64,000 bases of DNA, taken from assembly GCA_019058295.1 (NCBI GenBank), contig JAHPZI010000023.1:1-64000 (forward strand), read 5' to 3'. This document shows positions 28,165 through 36,853 of the stretch, piece by piece (position 1 is the stretch's first letter; each line of letters begins with the position of its first letter). The stretch comes from Promethearchaeota archaeon (GTDB taxonomy: Archaea; Asgardarchaeota; Lokiarchaeia; Sigyniarchaeales; SOKP01). Position numbers and translations under genes: made by a program. The notes under the pieces were generated by a model, which worked only from the letters and a program-made list of their open reading frames with translations, made no database searches and was not told the origin of the DNA.

Positions 28165-29592
28165 TTGATAAATAGTAAGATAATTAGTGAATTAGAATCC
28201 ATCGTATCAAAAAAATTTGTTTCAGACAAACCCGAAGTAACCTATTTATACCATTATGATTTCGTTACGGCAGAACCAGAAGGGAAATGTGATATAGTCA
28301 TAATGCCAGATTCAGCTGAGCAAATTCAAGAAATTGTTAAGATTGCTAATAAATATAAAATTCCACTAGTTCCATGGGTTTCTGGAATAAATTTTGGTTC
28401 TATAGCAACTCCAAGAAAAGGAGGTATTTTAGTTGATTTAAGACGATTAAACCGAGTACTTGAAGTAAATGAGGATGATATGTATGCTGTTGTAGAAGGA
28501 GGTATAACTTGGGCTGATCTTCAAGGTTATCTTGAAAAGAATCATCCTAATTTGAGAGCAGGGATAACTTGGTCACCTCCAGGGACAGGTGTGGTACCTG
28601 CATGTTTGTGTTATGGGATGTTTGATTTAGGGATGATTGGTGGAACAGGTGCAGAGTTTATTAACGGTTTAGAAGTTGTCCTTGGATCTGGAGAATTAAT
28701 ACGGGCAGGATCATGTAGTCTTTCAAATTATTGGTATGGTCGCCAACCTTTACCAGATTTATCAGGATTGTTTATAGGATGGGAAGGTACAACTGGCATT
28801 GTAACTAAAGCAGCTATTAAATTATGGCCAAAATTACCCTACAGAGAAGATTTTACCGGTATAACTCTGAAAATGGATGATGGATTCCCTGTATTACTCA
28901 AACTTTCAAAAGTGGGACTTGGAATAAGTGATATATTAAGTGTAAATCTTGGATGGGTTCAATCTTGGCAAGGGTTAAACGAAAAAAATGCGGTACAAGA
29001 TGCTATAGCTGAAAATATGCCAGATTTTATTTCATATATAACAACTCAAGCATATTCTGAAAAACAACATGAAGCTCAATGTGATGCGATTAGAGATATT
29101 GGTACTAAAGGTGGTTTACGGATAATGTCATCGGAAGATGGTGTTGAAGCAGCACAAAGTCCTCCACTTTTAGCTTGGGGATGTTGGAATTTCTCCAGAG
29201 GAGGTGGAGGTCAATGGATTGGGAGTTATTGTTCAACTAGAGAGGTTGTAAAATTTTATAATTTAAGTAGAAAAATCTGTCTTAAATATGGTAAATCACC
29301 ACAATTTTATAGCAGAATAATGTTTGGAGGTCATTATGTTGTTGCTCGTTCAAATATTAACTTTAACAAAAACGATCCAAAAGAAATTGAGAATGCAAGG
29401 AAAATTTTAAGTGAAATTCATGACGAGGTTCATAATTTAGAGGGAGTAGTTATGTATAAACCCCCCTTATGGGCTTTAGAGTATAATAAGAATAAAACAT
29501 TTCCTGCAACAACTAAATTAATTAATAATATCAAAAAGCTTCTCGATCCAAACAATTTAATGAATCCTGGACAAGGGATTGGAGATAATTAA
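28165..29592 (+). CDS. FAD-binding oxidoreductase (PCMH/VAO fold, GlcD or 4-cresol dehydrogenase-like)
   Basis: 475 residues: a PCMH-type FAD-binding domain (about 38-220) with VIMPDSAEQIQEIVKIANKY, PWVSGINFGSIATPRKGG and VEGGITWADLQGYL, then a FAD-oxidase C-terminal domain ending with LLDPNNLMNPGQG, the classic final motif. The pattern resembles vanillyl-alcohol oxidase and 4-cresol dehydrogenase flavoproteins as well as glycolate oxidase GlcD. The substrate, probably a hydroxy acid or an alcohol, cannot be fixed. TTG start at 28165; ATG 28154 is out of frame and stops after four codons. Convergent with the F420-type oxidoreductase three bases away. Confidence 0.88.
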   Translation: MINSKIISELESIVSKKFVSDKPEVTYLYHYDFVTAEPEGKCDIVIMPDSAEQIQEIVKIANKYKIPLVPWVSGINFGSIATPRKGGILVDLRRLNRVLEVNEDDMYAVVEGGITWADLQGYLEKNHPNLRAGITWSPPGTGVVPACLCYGMFDLGMIGGTGAEFINGLEVVLGSGELIRAGSCSLSNYWYGRQPLPDLSGLFIGWEGTTGIVTKAAIKLWPKLPYREDFTGITLKMDDGFPVLLKLSKVGLGISDILSVNLGWVQSWQGLNEKNAVQDAIAENMPDFISYITTQAYSEKQHEAQCDAIRDIGTKGGLRIMSSEDGVEAAQSPPLLAWGCWNFSRGGGGQWIGSYCSTREVVKFYNLSRKICLKYGKSPQFYSRIMFGGHYVVARSNINFNKNDPKEIENARKILSEIHDEVHNLEGVVMYKPPLWALEYNKNKTFPATTKLINNIKKLLDPNNLMNPGQGIGDN

Positions 29593-29594
29593 TA

Positions 29595-30647
29595 TTACTT
29601 ATCCATTTCTTTGAAATAAGGAATAATTCTATCTCTAAAAATCTCGTAGACAAGATTTGAATCTGGGCCGCGATTCATTAAAGACAAATGTGTTGCTCCA
29701 GCATTTTTAAATTTTTCAATACTGGCAATAACGTTATCTGTAGTTCCTATACAATTCGCATCTTCATGTATTGATCCCGGTAATCGATCTATACATTTCA
29801 GTAAATCTGCAGCACCCTCACTATCTAACAGGATATTATGTATGGTTAAATCTTCAGGTAAATTTAAATTTGGATAAGCTTGATTAAGTTTTGTAGGATT
29901 TAATATATAACCTGTTTTAAAAAATTCACATCTATCTATTGCTTTTTGAGGATCATCGTCATCAATAGCTACAAAACAATCATAAACATAATCAATCCCG
30001 GAAGAATCACGACCAGCTTTTTTAGCAGCATCTACGACTTCATTATAATTTGCCTTATAAGTCCAAGGAGTCTCAACGAAAGGATACCATCCATCACCTA
30101 ATTCACCAGCTATTTTTCGGGTCTTTGGGCTATTTGCGGCCACATAAATAGGAGGAGTCTTCTGAATGGGTTTAATTTGAATAAATCCATTTTTGATTGT
30201 ACCCCAAAAATCACTTTTTATGTTTATCCTTTTTTTCGTCCAGAATTTTCTTATAATTTCTATATACTCTCTTAACTTTGTTACAGACCTCTCTCTACTA
30301 AGACCATAAAAATCAATATTCATTGCCTCTCCAGCTCCTATGCCTATCATCGCTCTTCCTTTAGAAATTACATCTAAAGTAGCAACTTTATGCGCCATGA
30401 GAGCAGGATGAAATCTATGGCAATCGGATACTCCCGTGCATAATTTTAATTTATTTGTTTCCATCGCTAACGCTGTTAAAAAACAGAGAGCGTCATAACA
30501 TGTTCCAGGTGAATTTAGCATGGTTGTATGATCTGCATAGAAAATGGAATCAAATCCACAAGCTTCAGCCTTTTTTGAACCATCTATCATATATTCAAGT
30601 CTGGGAGTTGGTACAGGTATACTAAAACTAAACTTCAACTCACTCAT
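29595..30647 (-). CDS. LLM-class (luciferase-like) F420-dependent-type oxidoreductase
   Basis: 350-residue TIM-barrel protein related to F420-dependent methylene-H4MPT reductase and glucose-6-phosphate dehydrogenases. ACGFDSIFYADHT, KLCTGVSDCHRFHPALMAH, GRAMIGIGAGEA and IYVAANSPKTRKIAGELGDG are the usual barrel strands and phosphate-binding segment. F420 as cofactor is likely by family and archaeal host, although FMN cannot be excluded. I chose ATG 30647 over GTG 30650 because an AAAGGAGAG element ends directly before the GTG, giving the ATG better spacing. This is one of the clearest Shine-Dalgarno sequences in the window. Confidence 0.9.
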   Translation of the reverse strand: MSELKFSFSIPVPTPRLEYMIDGSKKAEACGFDSIFYADHTTMLNSPGTCYDALCFLTALAMETNKLKLCTGVSDCHRFHPALMAHKVATLDVISKGRAMIGIGAGEAMNIDFYGLSRERSVTKLREYIEIIRKFWTKKRINIKSDFWGTIKNGFIQIKPIQKTPPIYVAANSPKTRKIAGELGDGWYPFVETPWTYKANYNEVVDAAKKAGRDSSGIDYVYDCFVAIDDDDPQKAIDRCEFFKTGYILNPTKLNQAYPNLNLPEDLTIHNILLDSEGAADLLKCIDRLPGSIHEDANCIGTTDNVIASIEKFKNAGATHLSLMNRGPDSNLVYEIFRDRIIPYFKEMDK

Positions 30648-30826
30648 CACTCTCCTTTTCTATTTGGTTTCATAATTGGTTATTTTAATTTAAAATAATC
30701 AACCTTTTTTTAATAAAAAAATGTTTTAGTTGGAATATTTTCCCCAATAAATTAATTTTTAAAATAATTCAAATTCATATCAATATAGAATAAAGTTATC
30801 ATAAATTATAATAAAAATGTGATTTT

Positions 30827-32152
30827 ATGAGTAAATCAATAGTTTCTATTGGTAAGTATGAAAAACCGTTTGAGTCTGTCAAGAAAGTTATTGAACTTGC
30901 GAACGGACTTGAAAATTTACCATCTAAAGCCAAAGTATTTATTAAACCTAATATCGTATATTGGAACCGACATTGCACTATTCCAAAATGGGGTGTTCTG
31001 ACAACTTCTCGAGTAATGGAAGATGTCGTAGCTTTGCTTAAAGAAAAAGGGATTGAGGACATAATCATTGGCGAAGGGATTGTCAAAGAAGACCCGAAAG
31101 ATAAAGAAACAGCCGCTGATGCTTGGGAAAAACTTGGATATAATAAACTTATTGATAAATATGGTGTTAAGGTATATGATTTATTTGAAAGACCTTATGA
31201 GAAGATTGATCTAAACACAGGATTTAAGACAAATTTTAGTTCTGATGCTCTTAATGCAGATTTTCTAATTGATATTCCTACTCTTAAGACGCATGCTCAA
31301 GCCATGGTTAGTTTGGGCCTCAAAAATTTGAAGGGTTTAATTAGTGTTGCATCTCGAAAGAAATTTCATAATGCTGACCCCGTAAAAAATCTTGATCATA
31401 ATGTTGCTCAACTCGCAAATAAAATACCTCCTTCTTTAACAATTATAGATGGGATTTATACTCTTGAAAGAGGTCCCGCCATTGATGGAAAAAGTCATAG
31501 AAAAAATATTCTTGTTGCATCATCAGATATATTAAGTGCTGATATGGTTGGAGCAAAATTGTTAGGTGTCGACCCTTCAACCGTCCCATCTTTAATCCAA
31601 GCAGCAAAAGATCGAAATAGACCTACAGATTTATCCGATGTTGAAGTAGTTGGAGAAAAGATAGAAAATCTGGCGTCTCATCATGAGTGGGATTTTAAAT
31701 ATAATGAAGCAGATGATTTACCCCTTCCTTTCCAGAGAGCGGGTATAGAAGGTATAAAATATCATAAATATGACTCAACCATGTGTACATACTGCAGTGG
31801 CATGAACGGACTGATTTTAATAGCTATTAAAATGGCTTATAGGAAGTCTAAACCTTTTGATAAAGTCGAAGTGTTATCTGGTAAAGTTATGACACCCACA
31901 CCTGGAAATAATAAAACTATTCTATTTGGGCAATGTCAATATAATTTGAATAAAGATCATCCAGAGATTAAAGAACTGATTTCAATTCCAGGATGCCCCC
32001 CTTCAAGGGAGGCTATACAAGAGGCTCTTCAAAAAATTGGATTAAAAGTTCCTAAATCTTTTTGGGAGAATTTAGATAAAGCCCCAGGATGGTTAATGCA
32101 GAAATTTAAAGGGAAGCCAGAATTCGAGGAATCTTTTTTTCAAATTCAATAA
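30827..32152 (+). CDS. DUF362-domain protein, copy A
   Basis: 441 residues with a DUF362 core (about 1-290). FIKPNIVYWNRH, TTSRVMEDVVALLKEKGI, IDIPTLKTHAQAMVSLGLKN and IDGIYTLERGPAIDG are its characteristic strands. The C-terminal third has four possible cluster or metal cysteines: CTYC near 317-320, GQC, and GCPP. DUF362 proteins are widespread in anaerobes and often carry Fe-S clusters, but the function is not established. It is a close homologue of the N-terminal part of the gene at 36854-38947, which lies in the opposite orientation on the far side of the actin-like genes. Confidence 0.82.
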   Translation: MSKSIVSIGKYEKPFESVKKVIELANGLENLPSKAKVFIKPNIVYWNRHCTIPKWGVLTTSRVMEDVVALLKEKGIEDIIIGEGIVKEDPKDKETAADAWEKLGYNKLIDKYGVKVYDLFERPYEKIDLNTGFKTNFSSDALNADFLIDIPTLKTHAQAMVSLGLKNLKGLISVASRKKFHNADPVKNLDHNVAQLANKIPPSLTIIDGIYTLERGPAIDGKSHRKNILVASSDILSADMVGAKLLGVDPSTVPSLIQAAKDRNRPTDLSDVEVVGEKIENLASHHEWDFKYNEADDLPLPFQRAGIEGIKYHKYDSTMCTYCSGMNGLILIAIKMAYRKSKPFDKVEVLSGKVMTPTPGNNKTILFGQCQYNLNKDHPEIKELISIPGCPPSREAIQEALQKIGLKVPKSFWENLDKAPGWLMQKFKGKPEFEESFFQIQ

Positions 32153-32201
32153 TTTTAAAATTCTGTATATAACATTTTATTTTTAATCTATTTACTTATT
32201 C

Positions 32202-33131
32202 TTAAATTTGCGATTTTTCGCTATCTTTCTTTAATATTAAAATTTCATTTAATCTGTCGGTATAAATTTTAACTCCCTCGTTATCATTAATATCATAGCA
32301 AACGTCTATAATTCTAGAGTACTTATTTATTGCTTTTTGAAAATTCTTTTTATCAAGTTCTTCTTGAGCTTCCTTTAGCAAATCTTGTATTAATTTTTTT
32401 GATTTTTGAATATGATCAACGCTTTTCTTCTCAATTGTTTTTACATCTGCATGAAATATCTCTATTAATATAGATTCTATCTCTATAATTAATTCATAAA
32501 TTCTTTTAGGATTATTAGAATCCCAATTTGAATAGGTAATAGCTTTTTCCCAAAATTTATCTATATCTCCATCAAATAATTTAATGATATCTAAAGGAAT
32601 GTTTAATTTAGGTTTCTCAGGATAATCAGTAAAATCTAACCCTATAATAAAATGTTCATCCAAGGTAATAGATAAGTAAACTAAAGCATTAGTAATTGAA
32701 TCTATAAATTCCGTTTGAAAATAATACATTAAATCCTTGGCTTCGCGAGCAATTAGAACTTCTTTATCAATAAGTTGCACAGTTTCCTCCTTTACTTCAA
32801 CTACCTCTTTCTCAACTGGAGGGGCTTCCTCAATGATTTCAATTTCAGGGGGTTCCTCTTTCTTAATTGGAGGTGCTTCCTTAACTGGGGCTGGTTCTTT
32901 GACAACTCTTTCTCTCGGTTTTATTATAGTTTTTTCTTTAACTTCAGCTATTTGTTGCAATATCTCTCTTAATTCGTTTTCCAAGGTTAATTTATTAGAT
33001 TTAAATTCATCAAGAGGTATCGCTCCTTGTTCCAATTGTTTTTTCAAATTTTGAATGGTGATGACAATTTCTTTAACTCTTGATTTTAATTGTTGTATAT
33101 TTTTTAATATTTCCTCTTCACTCAATCTCAC
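32202..33131 (-). CDS. Coiled-coil protein with E2/RWD-like domain, partner of ALP'
   Basis: 309 residues in four parts: a helical hairpin or coiled coil (1-68); a Pro/Glu/Lys linker (70-120); a compact alpha/beta domain (about 128-228); and a C-terminal TPR-like helical hairpin (about 238-303). The third part has the order of a ubiquitin-conjugating/RWD fold: helix, strands with FIIGLDFTDYPEKPKLNIPL (YPxxP as in E2 proteins), a Trp-containing segment, then two C-terminal helices. No catalytic Cys is present at the E2 site, so it would be a UEV/RWD-type binding module. That assignment is from pattern only. GTG start 33131 overlaps the TGA of ALP', implying coupled translation. Confidence 0.7.
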   Translation of the reverse strand: MRLSEEEILKNIQQLKSRVKEIVITIQNLKKQLEQGAIPLDEFKSNKLTLENELREILQQIAEVKEKTIIKPRERVVKEPAPVKEAPPIKKEEPPEIEIIEEAPPVEKEVVEVKEETVQLIDKEVLIAREAKDLMYYFQTEFIDSITNALVYLSITLDEHFIIGLDFTDYPEKPKLNIPLDIIKLFDGDIDKFWEKAITYSNWDSNNPKRIYELIIEIESILIEIFHADVKTIEKKSVDHIQKSKKLIQDLLKEAQEELDKKNFQKAINKYSRIIDVCYDINDNEGVKIYTDRLNEILILKKDSEKSQI

Positions 33132-34174
33132 TTTTCACCTGAATTAATTTTTTTTTTAACCATTTTTTCAAATCCTATTGCATTAGAAAAACTAGGATCT
33201 TCAACCTTAATAATTCTACTTAAATCTATATCACCAACTAAATTATTTTCTAATATTAAAATCTCAATTTCAGTCCAAAAAATATCCAAAGCTTCACCTG
33301 CTAAAATAAAATATTCGATTTCTGCATCTAATGGTAAATTTCTTATCAAATCAATTAAAATATTGACAATTTCAGTTGAAATTTGACGGATATAATATTT
33401 TTTTATTTCACTAATATCGTATGATTTTCCAGAGATTTGAACTTGTTCTTTATTGTCCCTTATGCTCTGTAAGATTGAATGAGGATTAACAATGTATCCT
33501 GTTTGTTCCTCTAGGGCAAGAGAGATTTTATTAGATAAAACAAATAATGAAGCATTTGTTAAATTTCGGGAGGCATTTCGAATCAATTTTCCATCAAAGA
33601 TAATTAAGATTTCTGTTAATAGATCTAAAGAAATTACCACAGCATCTAATGCGGTATCTAACTCAGCACTTGAAATCACGTCATAATAAGTACCATAAGA
33701 TTCAGGCATAACTAAAACCTGCTTAATATTAATTTTTTTAGTTATTATGTCCTTTGTTGCTTCATTTTTAATTTTAATCTCAAATTCGCCTTTTAGCTTA
33801 GCACTTAATTCCTTCATCTTTTCTATAGTTGTAGAAACTGGAACGCCTATTCCAAGAATAAATTCCTCCTCATCATTCTCGGAAATTAATGGCAAGACTG
33901 ATTTAATCAACAAGAAAATTTCATCAGTCTTTTTAAGATGTGCTTGATCTAAGAGATAATGTTTAATTTCGCTCTGAGTTCGCGCTAATTCACCTATATA
34001 ATATTCCTTATCGGTTTCTATGAGAATAAGATTATTTTCCCAACTTTTATCTACCGTTAAATCTCCCCATCCTGTAGGATCACTAGAACCAATTACATTA
34101 GGAATCGATAATTTGATAGATTCGCTAGAGAATTTAATATTCCCTCCTATATCAATTCCTATACCTAAAATAAT
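33128..34174 (-). CDS. Actin-like protein paralogue lacking nucleotide-binding motifs (ALP'), ATT start
   Basis: Homology to the neighbouring actin-like ALP runs from codon 3 to the end: GIGIDIGGNIKFS aligns with GCDLGTSTIKLS, ILGIGVPVSTTIEKMKEL with IVATGVPVATSMGVMKNL, and VLVMPESYGTYY with CLVLPEPYGTYY. The phosphate-1 loop is one residue shorter, phosphate-2 is ISLDLLTEI instead of VDIGHGSTDI, and the adenosine GGG is AGE. ATP binding is therefore unlikely. The first in-frame ATG/GTG/TTG is TTG 33913, 87 codons too late. Upstream an in-frame TGA at 34177-34175 is followed at once by ATT ATT, so translation most likely begins at ATT 34174 or 34171, giving 348 residues against 345 for ALP. 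A one-base error restoring GTG 34182 is the alternative. Confidence 0.8.
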   Translation of the reverse strand: MILGIGIDIGGNIKFSSESIKLSIPNVIGSSDPTGWGDLTVDKSWENNLILIETDKEYYIGELARTQSEIKHYLLDQAHLKKTDEIFLLIKSVLPLISENDEEEFILGIGVPVSTTIEKMKELSAKLKGEFEIKIKNEATKDIITKKINIKQVLVMPESYGTYYDVISSAELDTALDAVVISLDLLTEILIIFDGKLIRNASRNLTNASLFVLSNKISLALEEQTGYIVNPHSILQSIRDNKEQVQISGKSYDISEIKKYYIRQISTEIVNILIDLIRNLPLDAEIEYFILAGEALDIFWTEIEILILENNLVGDIDLSRIIKVEDPSFSNAIGFEKMVKKKINSGEK

Positions 34175-34366
34175 TCAAGCACCAATTTTTTACGATATTT
34201 CAAGCGAATATTCAATAATTATAAATAGTAATATTTGTATAAATAACAAATGTATGATAAAAATAAAAAATATAATATTAAAAGTAATTAATGTAATTAT
34301 AAATATAAATTTGAAAAAAAATTCAAAAAAACTAACTATTATCTAAAATTTATAAGGTGAGAAATA
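34175..34366. promoter_or_regulatory. Divergent promoter region between the two actin-like genes
   Basis: 192 bp, nearly all A/T. A TATA-like tattataaatag around 34216-34227 suits ALP' on the minus strand, with a leader of about 20 bases. Another, attataaatat around 34296-34306, suits ALP on the plus strand. Between them ATTTGT (34233-34238) and ACAAAT (34246-34251) form an inverted repeat with a 7-base gap, a possible shared operator. Upstream of ALP, AAGGTGAG at about 34352-34359 is a good Shine-Dalgarno sequence. Confidence 0.4.
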
Positions 34367-35404
34367 ATGGAAGATTCTTCAGAAAGATTATATATCGGTT
34401 GCGACTTAGGTACGAGTACAATAAAGCTCTCGTGTGGAGACACAAAATTCTTAATCCCATCTTTAATTGGTGAACCAAATCCCGGCTGGTCTGGTGCGTC
34501 CTTTGATAAAAGTCTTGAGAATAACTTAGTCATAACTGAAGGGCGAGATTCTTATTATATTGGAGAATTAGCTCGAATGCAATCGGAAGTAAAACGTGCT
34601 CTTGCGTCTGATGGACAGATGAAATCTGCCGAAGAGACTTATATCGCATTAAAGGCAGCATTAGGGTTATTCATCGATAATGATGGTCAAGATGTTATAG
34701 TAGCAACGGGTGTACCAGTGGCTACTAGTATGGGAGTAATGAAAAATTTGAGTAAAATGTTAAAAGGAAATCTTGAGATAAATGTAAAAAACGACGCCAC
34801 TGGCAAAACTAAACGACTTAATGTAAACATCGAAAAATGTTTGGTATTGCCAGAGCCTTATGGTACTTACTATTCTACATTAAAAGAAAAAGGAGAAGAA
34901 ACAGCTGTCGACACGGTACTAGTTGATATAGGACATGGAAGTACCGATATTTTGACAATGTATCAAGGTCGCCCTATGCGAACTGCATCCGGCTCTATGC
35001 GTGAAGCGACAGATACACTCACAAACCGGATGGCAAGTGCTCTTCAGGAAAAAACAAATCAAATCGTTAAACCTTTTGATTTAATGACTATAATTAGACA
35101 GCAAAAAGAAAGTGTATTGATTGGAGGGCAAACTTATTCTATTAAGAGCATCAGAGATTTTTATGCAAAACAAATTGCAAAAGTGATGGTTGACGAAGTC
35201 ATGAGATTGATAACTACTTTACCTCCGGATGCTTTCGTAGAATATTATATAATTTGTGGTGGTGGAGCCTATACATTTGGAGAAGCCATTAAAGAGGCTA
35301 TTATTGAGGGTCATTTAGTTACTACTGACGAAGCTGTTATCATTCCAGAAGATCCTGTTATAAGCAATGCTAGAGGATTCGAGCTTATAGCCCAATCGCA
35401 ATAA
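34367..35404 (+). CDS. ParM/Ta0583-type actin-like ATPase (ALP)
   Basis: 345 residues with a complete actin-fold nucleotide site: phosphate-1 DLGTSTIK (D13-K20), phosphate-2 DIGHGSTD (D187-D194) and the adenosine motif CGGG (G298-G300). ATGVPVATSMGVMKNLSKML and LPEPYGTYY place it with the ALP_N/ParM-like branch that includes Ta0583 and Alp proteins, not with eukaryote-like lokiactin or crenactin. Members polymerise with ATP and often move plasmids or shape cells. The gene is chromosomal-looking here, with no ParR or partition repeats seen. It is divergent from ALP' and followed by a helical protein that may be its adaptor. ATG start with a clear Shine-Dalgarno sequence. Confidence 0.9.
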   Translation: MEDSSERLYIGCDLGTSTIKLSCGDTKFLIPSLIGEPNPGWSGASFDKSLENNLVITEGRDSYYIGELARMQSEVKRALASDGQMKSAEETYIALKAALGLFIDNDGQDVIVATGVPVATSMGVMKNLSKMLKGNLEINVKNDATGKTKRLNVNIEKCLVLPEPYGTYYSTLKEKGEETAVDTVLVDIGHGSTDILTMYQGRPMRTASGSMREATDTLTNRMASALQEKTNQIVKPFDLMTIIRQQKESVLIGGQTYSIKSIRDFYAKQIAKVMVDEVMRLITTLPPDAFVEYYIICGGGAYTFGEAIKEAIIEGHLVTTDEAVIIPEDPVISNARGFELIAQSQ

Positions 35405-35573
35405 TAAAATATTCATAAATCCAAATTTTTTACTTTTCCTTTAAAATTTTCTTAATATAGACAAAAAATAAATAACTTAATTTATACATTTAATTTAAGA
35501 GAATTATAATAAACTTCAACAAATAACAATTTTTATATAGAAAATATTTATCATACTCTCTTGGAAGATTACT

Positions 35574-36824
35574 GTGGGAGAAAAATCACCTCAAGATAAT
35601 GTTAATAAGCTTGAAGACACCGTAAAAAAAGCATTGGATGGTTTTTCCGGAACAGACTCTGGGACGGATACCGACCTTTCGAGTTTAGAAGGTGTAGTAC
35701 AAAATGCATTAACTGAATTAACCGATTTAGAAAATAACTTATTAAATGTTATCTCCCCATCAGCAGGTAGTCAAGAAGACAAGGATAGCAATTACTTATT
35801 AGCAGTCAGACGATTACAAAACGCAATGAAAGTAGCGCTTTTAGATGGTGCGAGGAAAAAAGATTTAAAAACATTCGAAGAGGGTTTTAATTTCTATAAT
35901 AATGCCCTTGAAATAATAACTGCTACAGGGATTCAATCTGAAATAGATCAAGTAATGAGTGAATTTGCCCAAACACTTATAAAGATAATAACCAAACCTG
36001 AAAATATTAAAAATCCTGAGTTTAAACCTTTTGCGTTTAAAGCTTGTAAAAATTTAGCGGAAATTTATGATTATTTTAAAAACTTTGAAATTAGTGGCAA
36101 ATTTCATAATCGCGCCGGAGGTTTAATCTCTGATAATCCTCTCATCGCAGAATTAGAGTATTTTCAATCAGTTATTGACTATATTCTCCTGAACGATCTA
36201 AACAAAGCAAACGAACAGACTTCAAAGCTAAAATTTAAACATATTGTAATTTTCGCAAATGACCTAACAAACGCAATTAACGAATCTAAACCAGAACTTA
36301 TTGAGCAAATTAAAACTAAAATCGAAGTCTTAGCAGCTCAAAAGGGATTTAAACCTAAAAATATTCTTTTTTTGCTAAATTTGATTAAAGATCGAATTAA
36401 AGATTCCAGCGGAAAAGTAACTGCGCAAACAATAAAAGCACCATCCGATGTTGTACCGTTATCTAAAGAAAAAATAGAAGCTATCAAAGATTCCTTGACA
36501 CAAGGAATTCAATCACTTCAAGAAGCCTATCCTGAGCTCGAAAATCCAGCGGCTGCTCAGATTGATACCAGTGAAATAATTTCTGAATTAAAAGAAGTTA
36601 TCTCAACCGAAATTAGTAAAGAAGTAAAATCCCTTTCAAGCGACATCGTATCCAAAATCCTGAGCAATCTCCCCCGAGGTGGAATGGCATCTGGTCCCAG
36701 ATATGCTGGAACTATTTCCGACGCAGATAGGCCTGATATTGAAATTGTTGAAGGTGGCCCAAGAGAAAAACCTCAAAGACCTAAGTTAGATGATATGCTA
36801 GATTCTGTAATCGTTAGCGAATAA
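35574..36824 (+). CDS. Helical repeat protein with conserved-looking disordered tail, downstream of ALP
   Basis: 416 residues starting at GTG 35574. The N-terminus (1-65) is acidic and low-complexity. Residues 70-290 are alpha-helical, TPR/solenoid-like, with repeating helix pairs. Residues 300-370 are amphipathic (SEIISELKEVISTEISKEVK), suggesting a coiled coil. The tail (370-416) is disordered and contains PRGGMASGPRYAG and a last segment, RPKLDDMLDSVIVSE, resembling a short linear binding motif. I do not recognise the family. Its place 169 bp behind the actin-like gene suggests a filament adaptor or regulator; this is inference. Confidence 0.7.
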   Translation: MGEKSPQDNVNKLEDTVKKALDGFSGTDSGTDTDLSSLEGVVQNALTELTDLENNLLNVISPSAGSQEDKDSNYLLAVRRLQNAMKVALLDGARKKDLKTFEEGFNFYNNALEIITATGIQSEIDQVMSEFAQTLIKIITKPENIKNPEFKPFAFKACKNLAEIYDYFKNFEISGKFHNRAGGLISDNPLIAELEYFQSVIDYILLNDLNKANEQTSKLKFKHIVIFANDLTNAINESKPELIEQIKTKIEVLAAQKGFKPKNILFLLNLIKDRIKDSSGKVTAQTIKAPSDVVPLSKEKIEAIKDSLTQGIQSLQEAYPELENPAAAQIDTSEIISELKEVISTEISKEVKSLSSDIVSKILSNLPRGGMASGPRYAGTISDADRPDIEIVEGGPREKPQRPKLDDMLDSVIVSE

Positions 36825-36853
36825 TTGAATTTTTCTTTTAGAAATTTGTAGAT

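Noticed and set aside
32737..33054. Plus-strand open frame of 105 codons with Ser/Thr-rich product
   Set aside because: Antisense to the Pro/Glu linker of the coiled-coil gene; low-complexity mirror of Glu/Pro codons.
33128..33913. Reading ALP' as a truncated pseudogene starting at TTG 33913
   Set aside because: 87 upstream codons are open and align with the ALP N-terminus, so the frame is full length. The missing ATP motifs are substitutions, not truncation.
34367..35404. Plasmid partition system (ParM/ParR/parC)
   Set aside because: No ParR-like ribbon-helix-helix protein and no iterated centromere repeats upstream. Neighbours look chromosomal.
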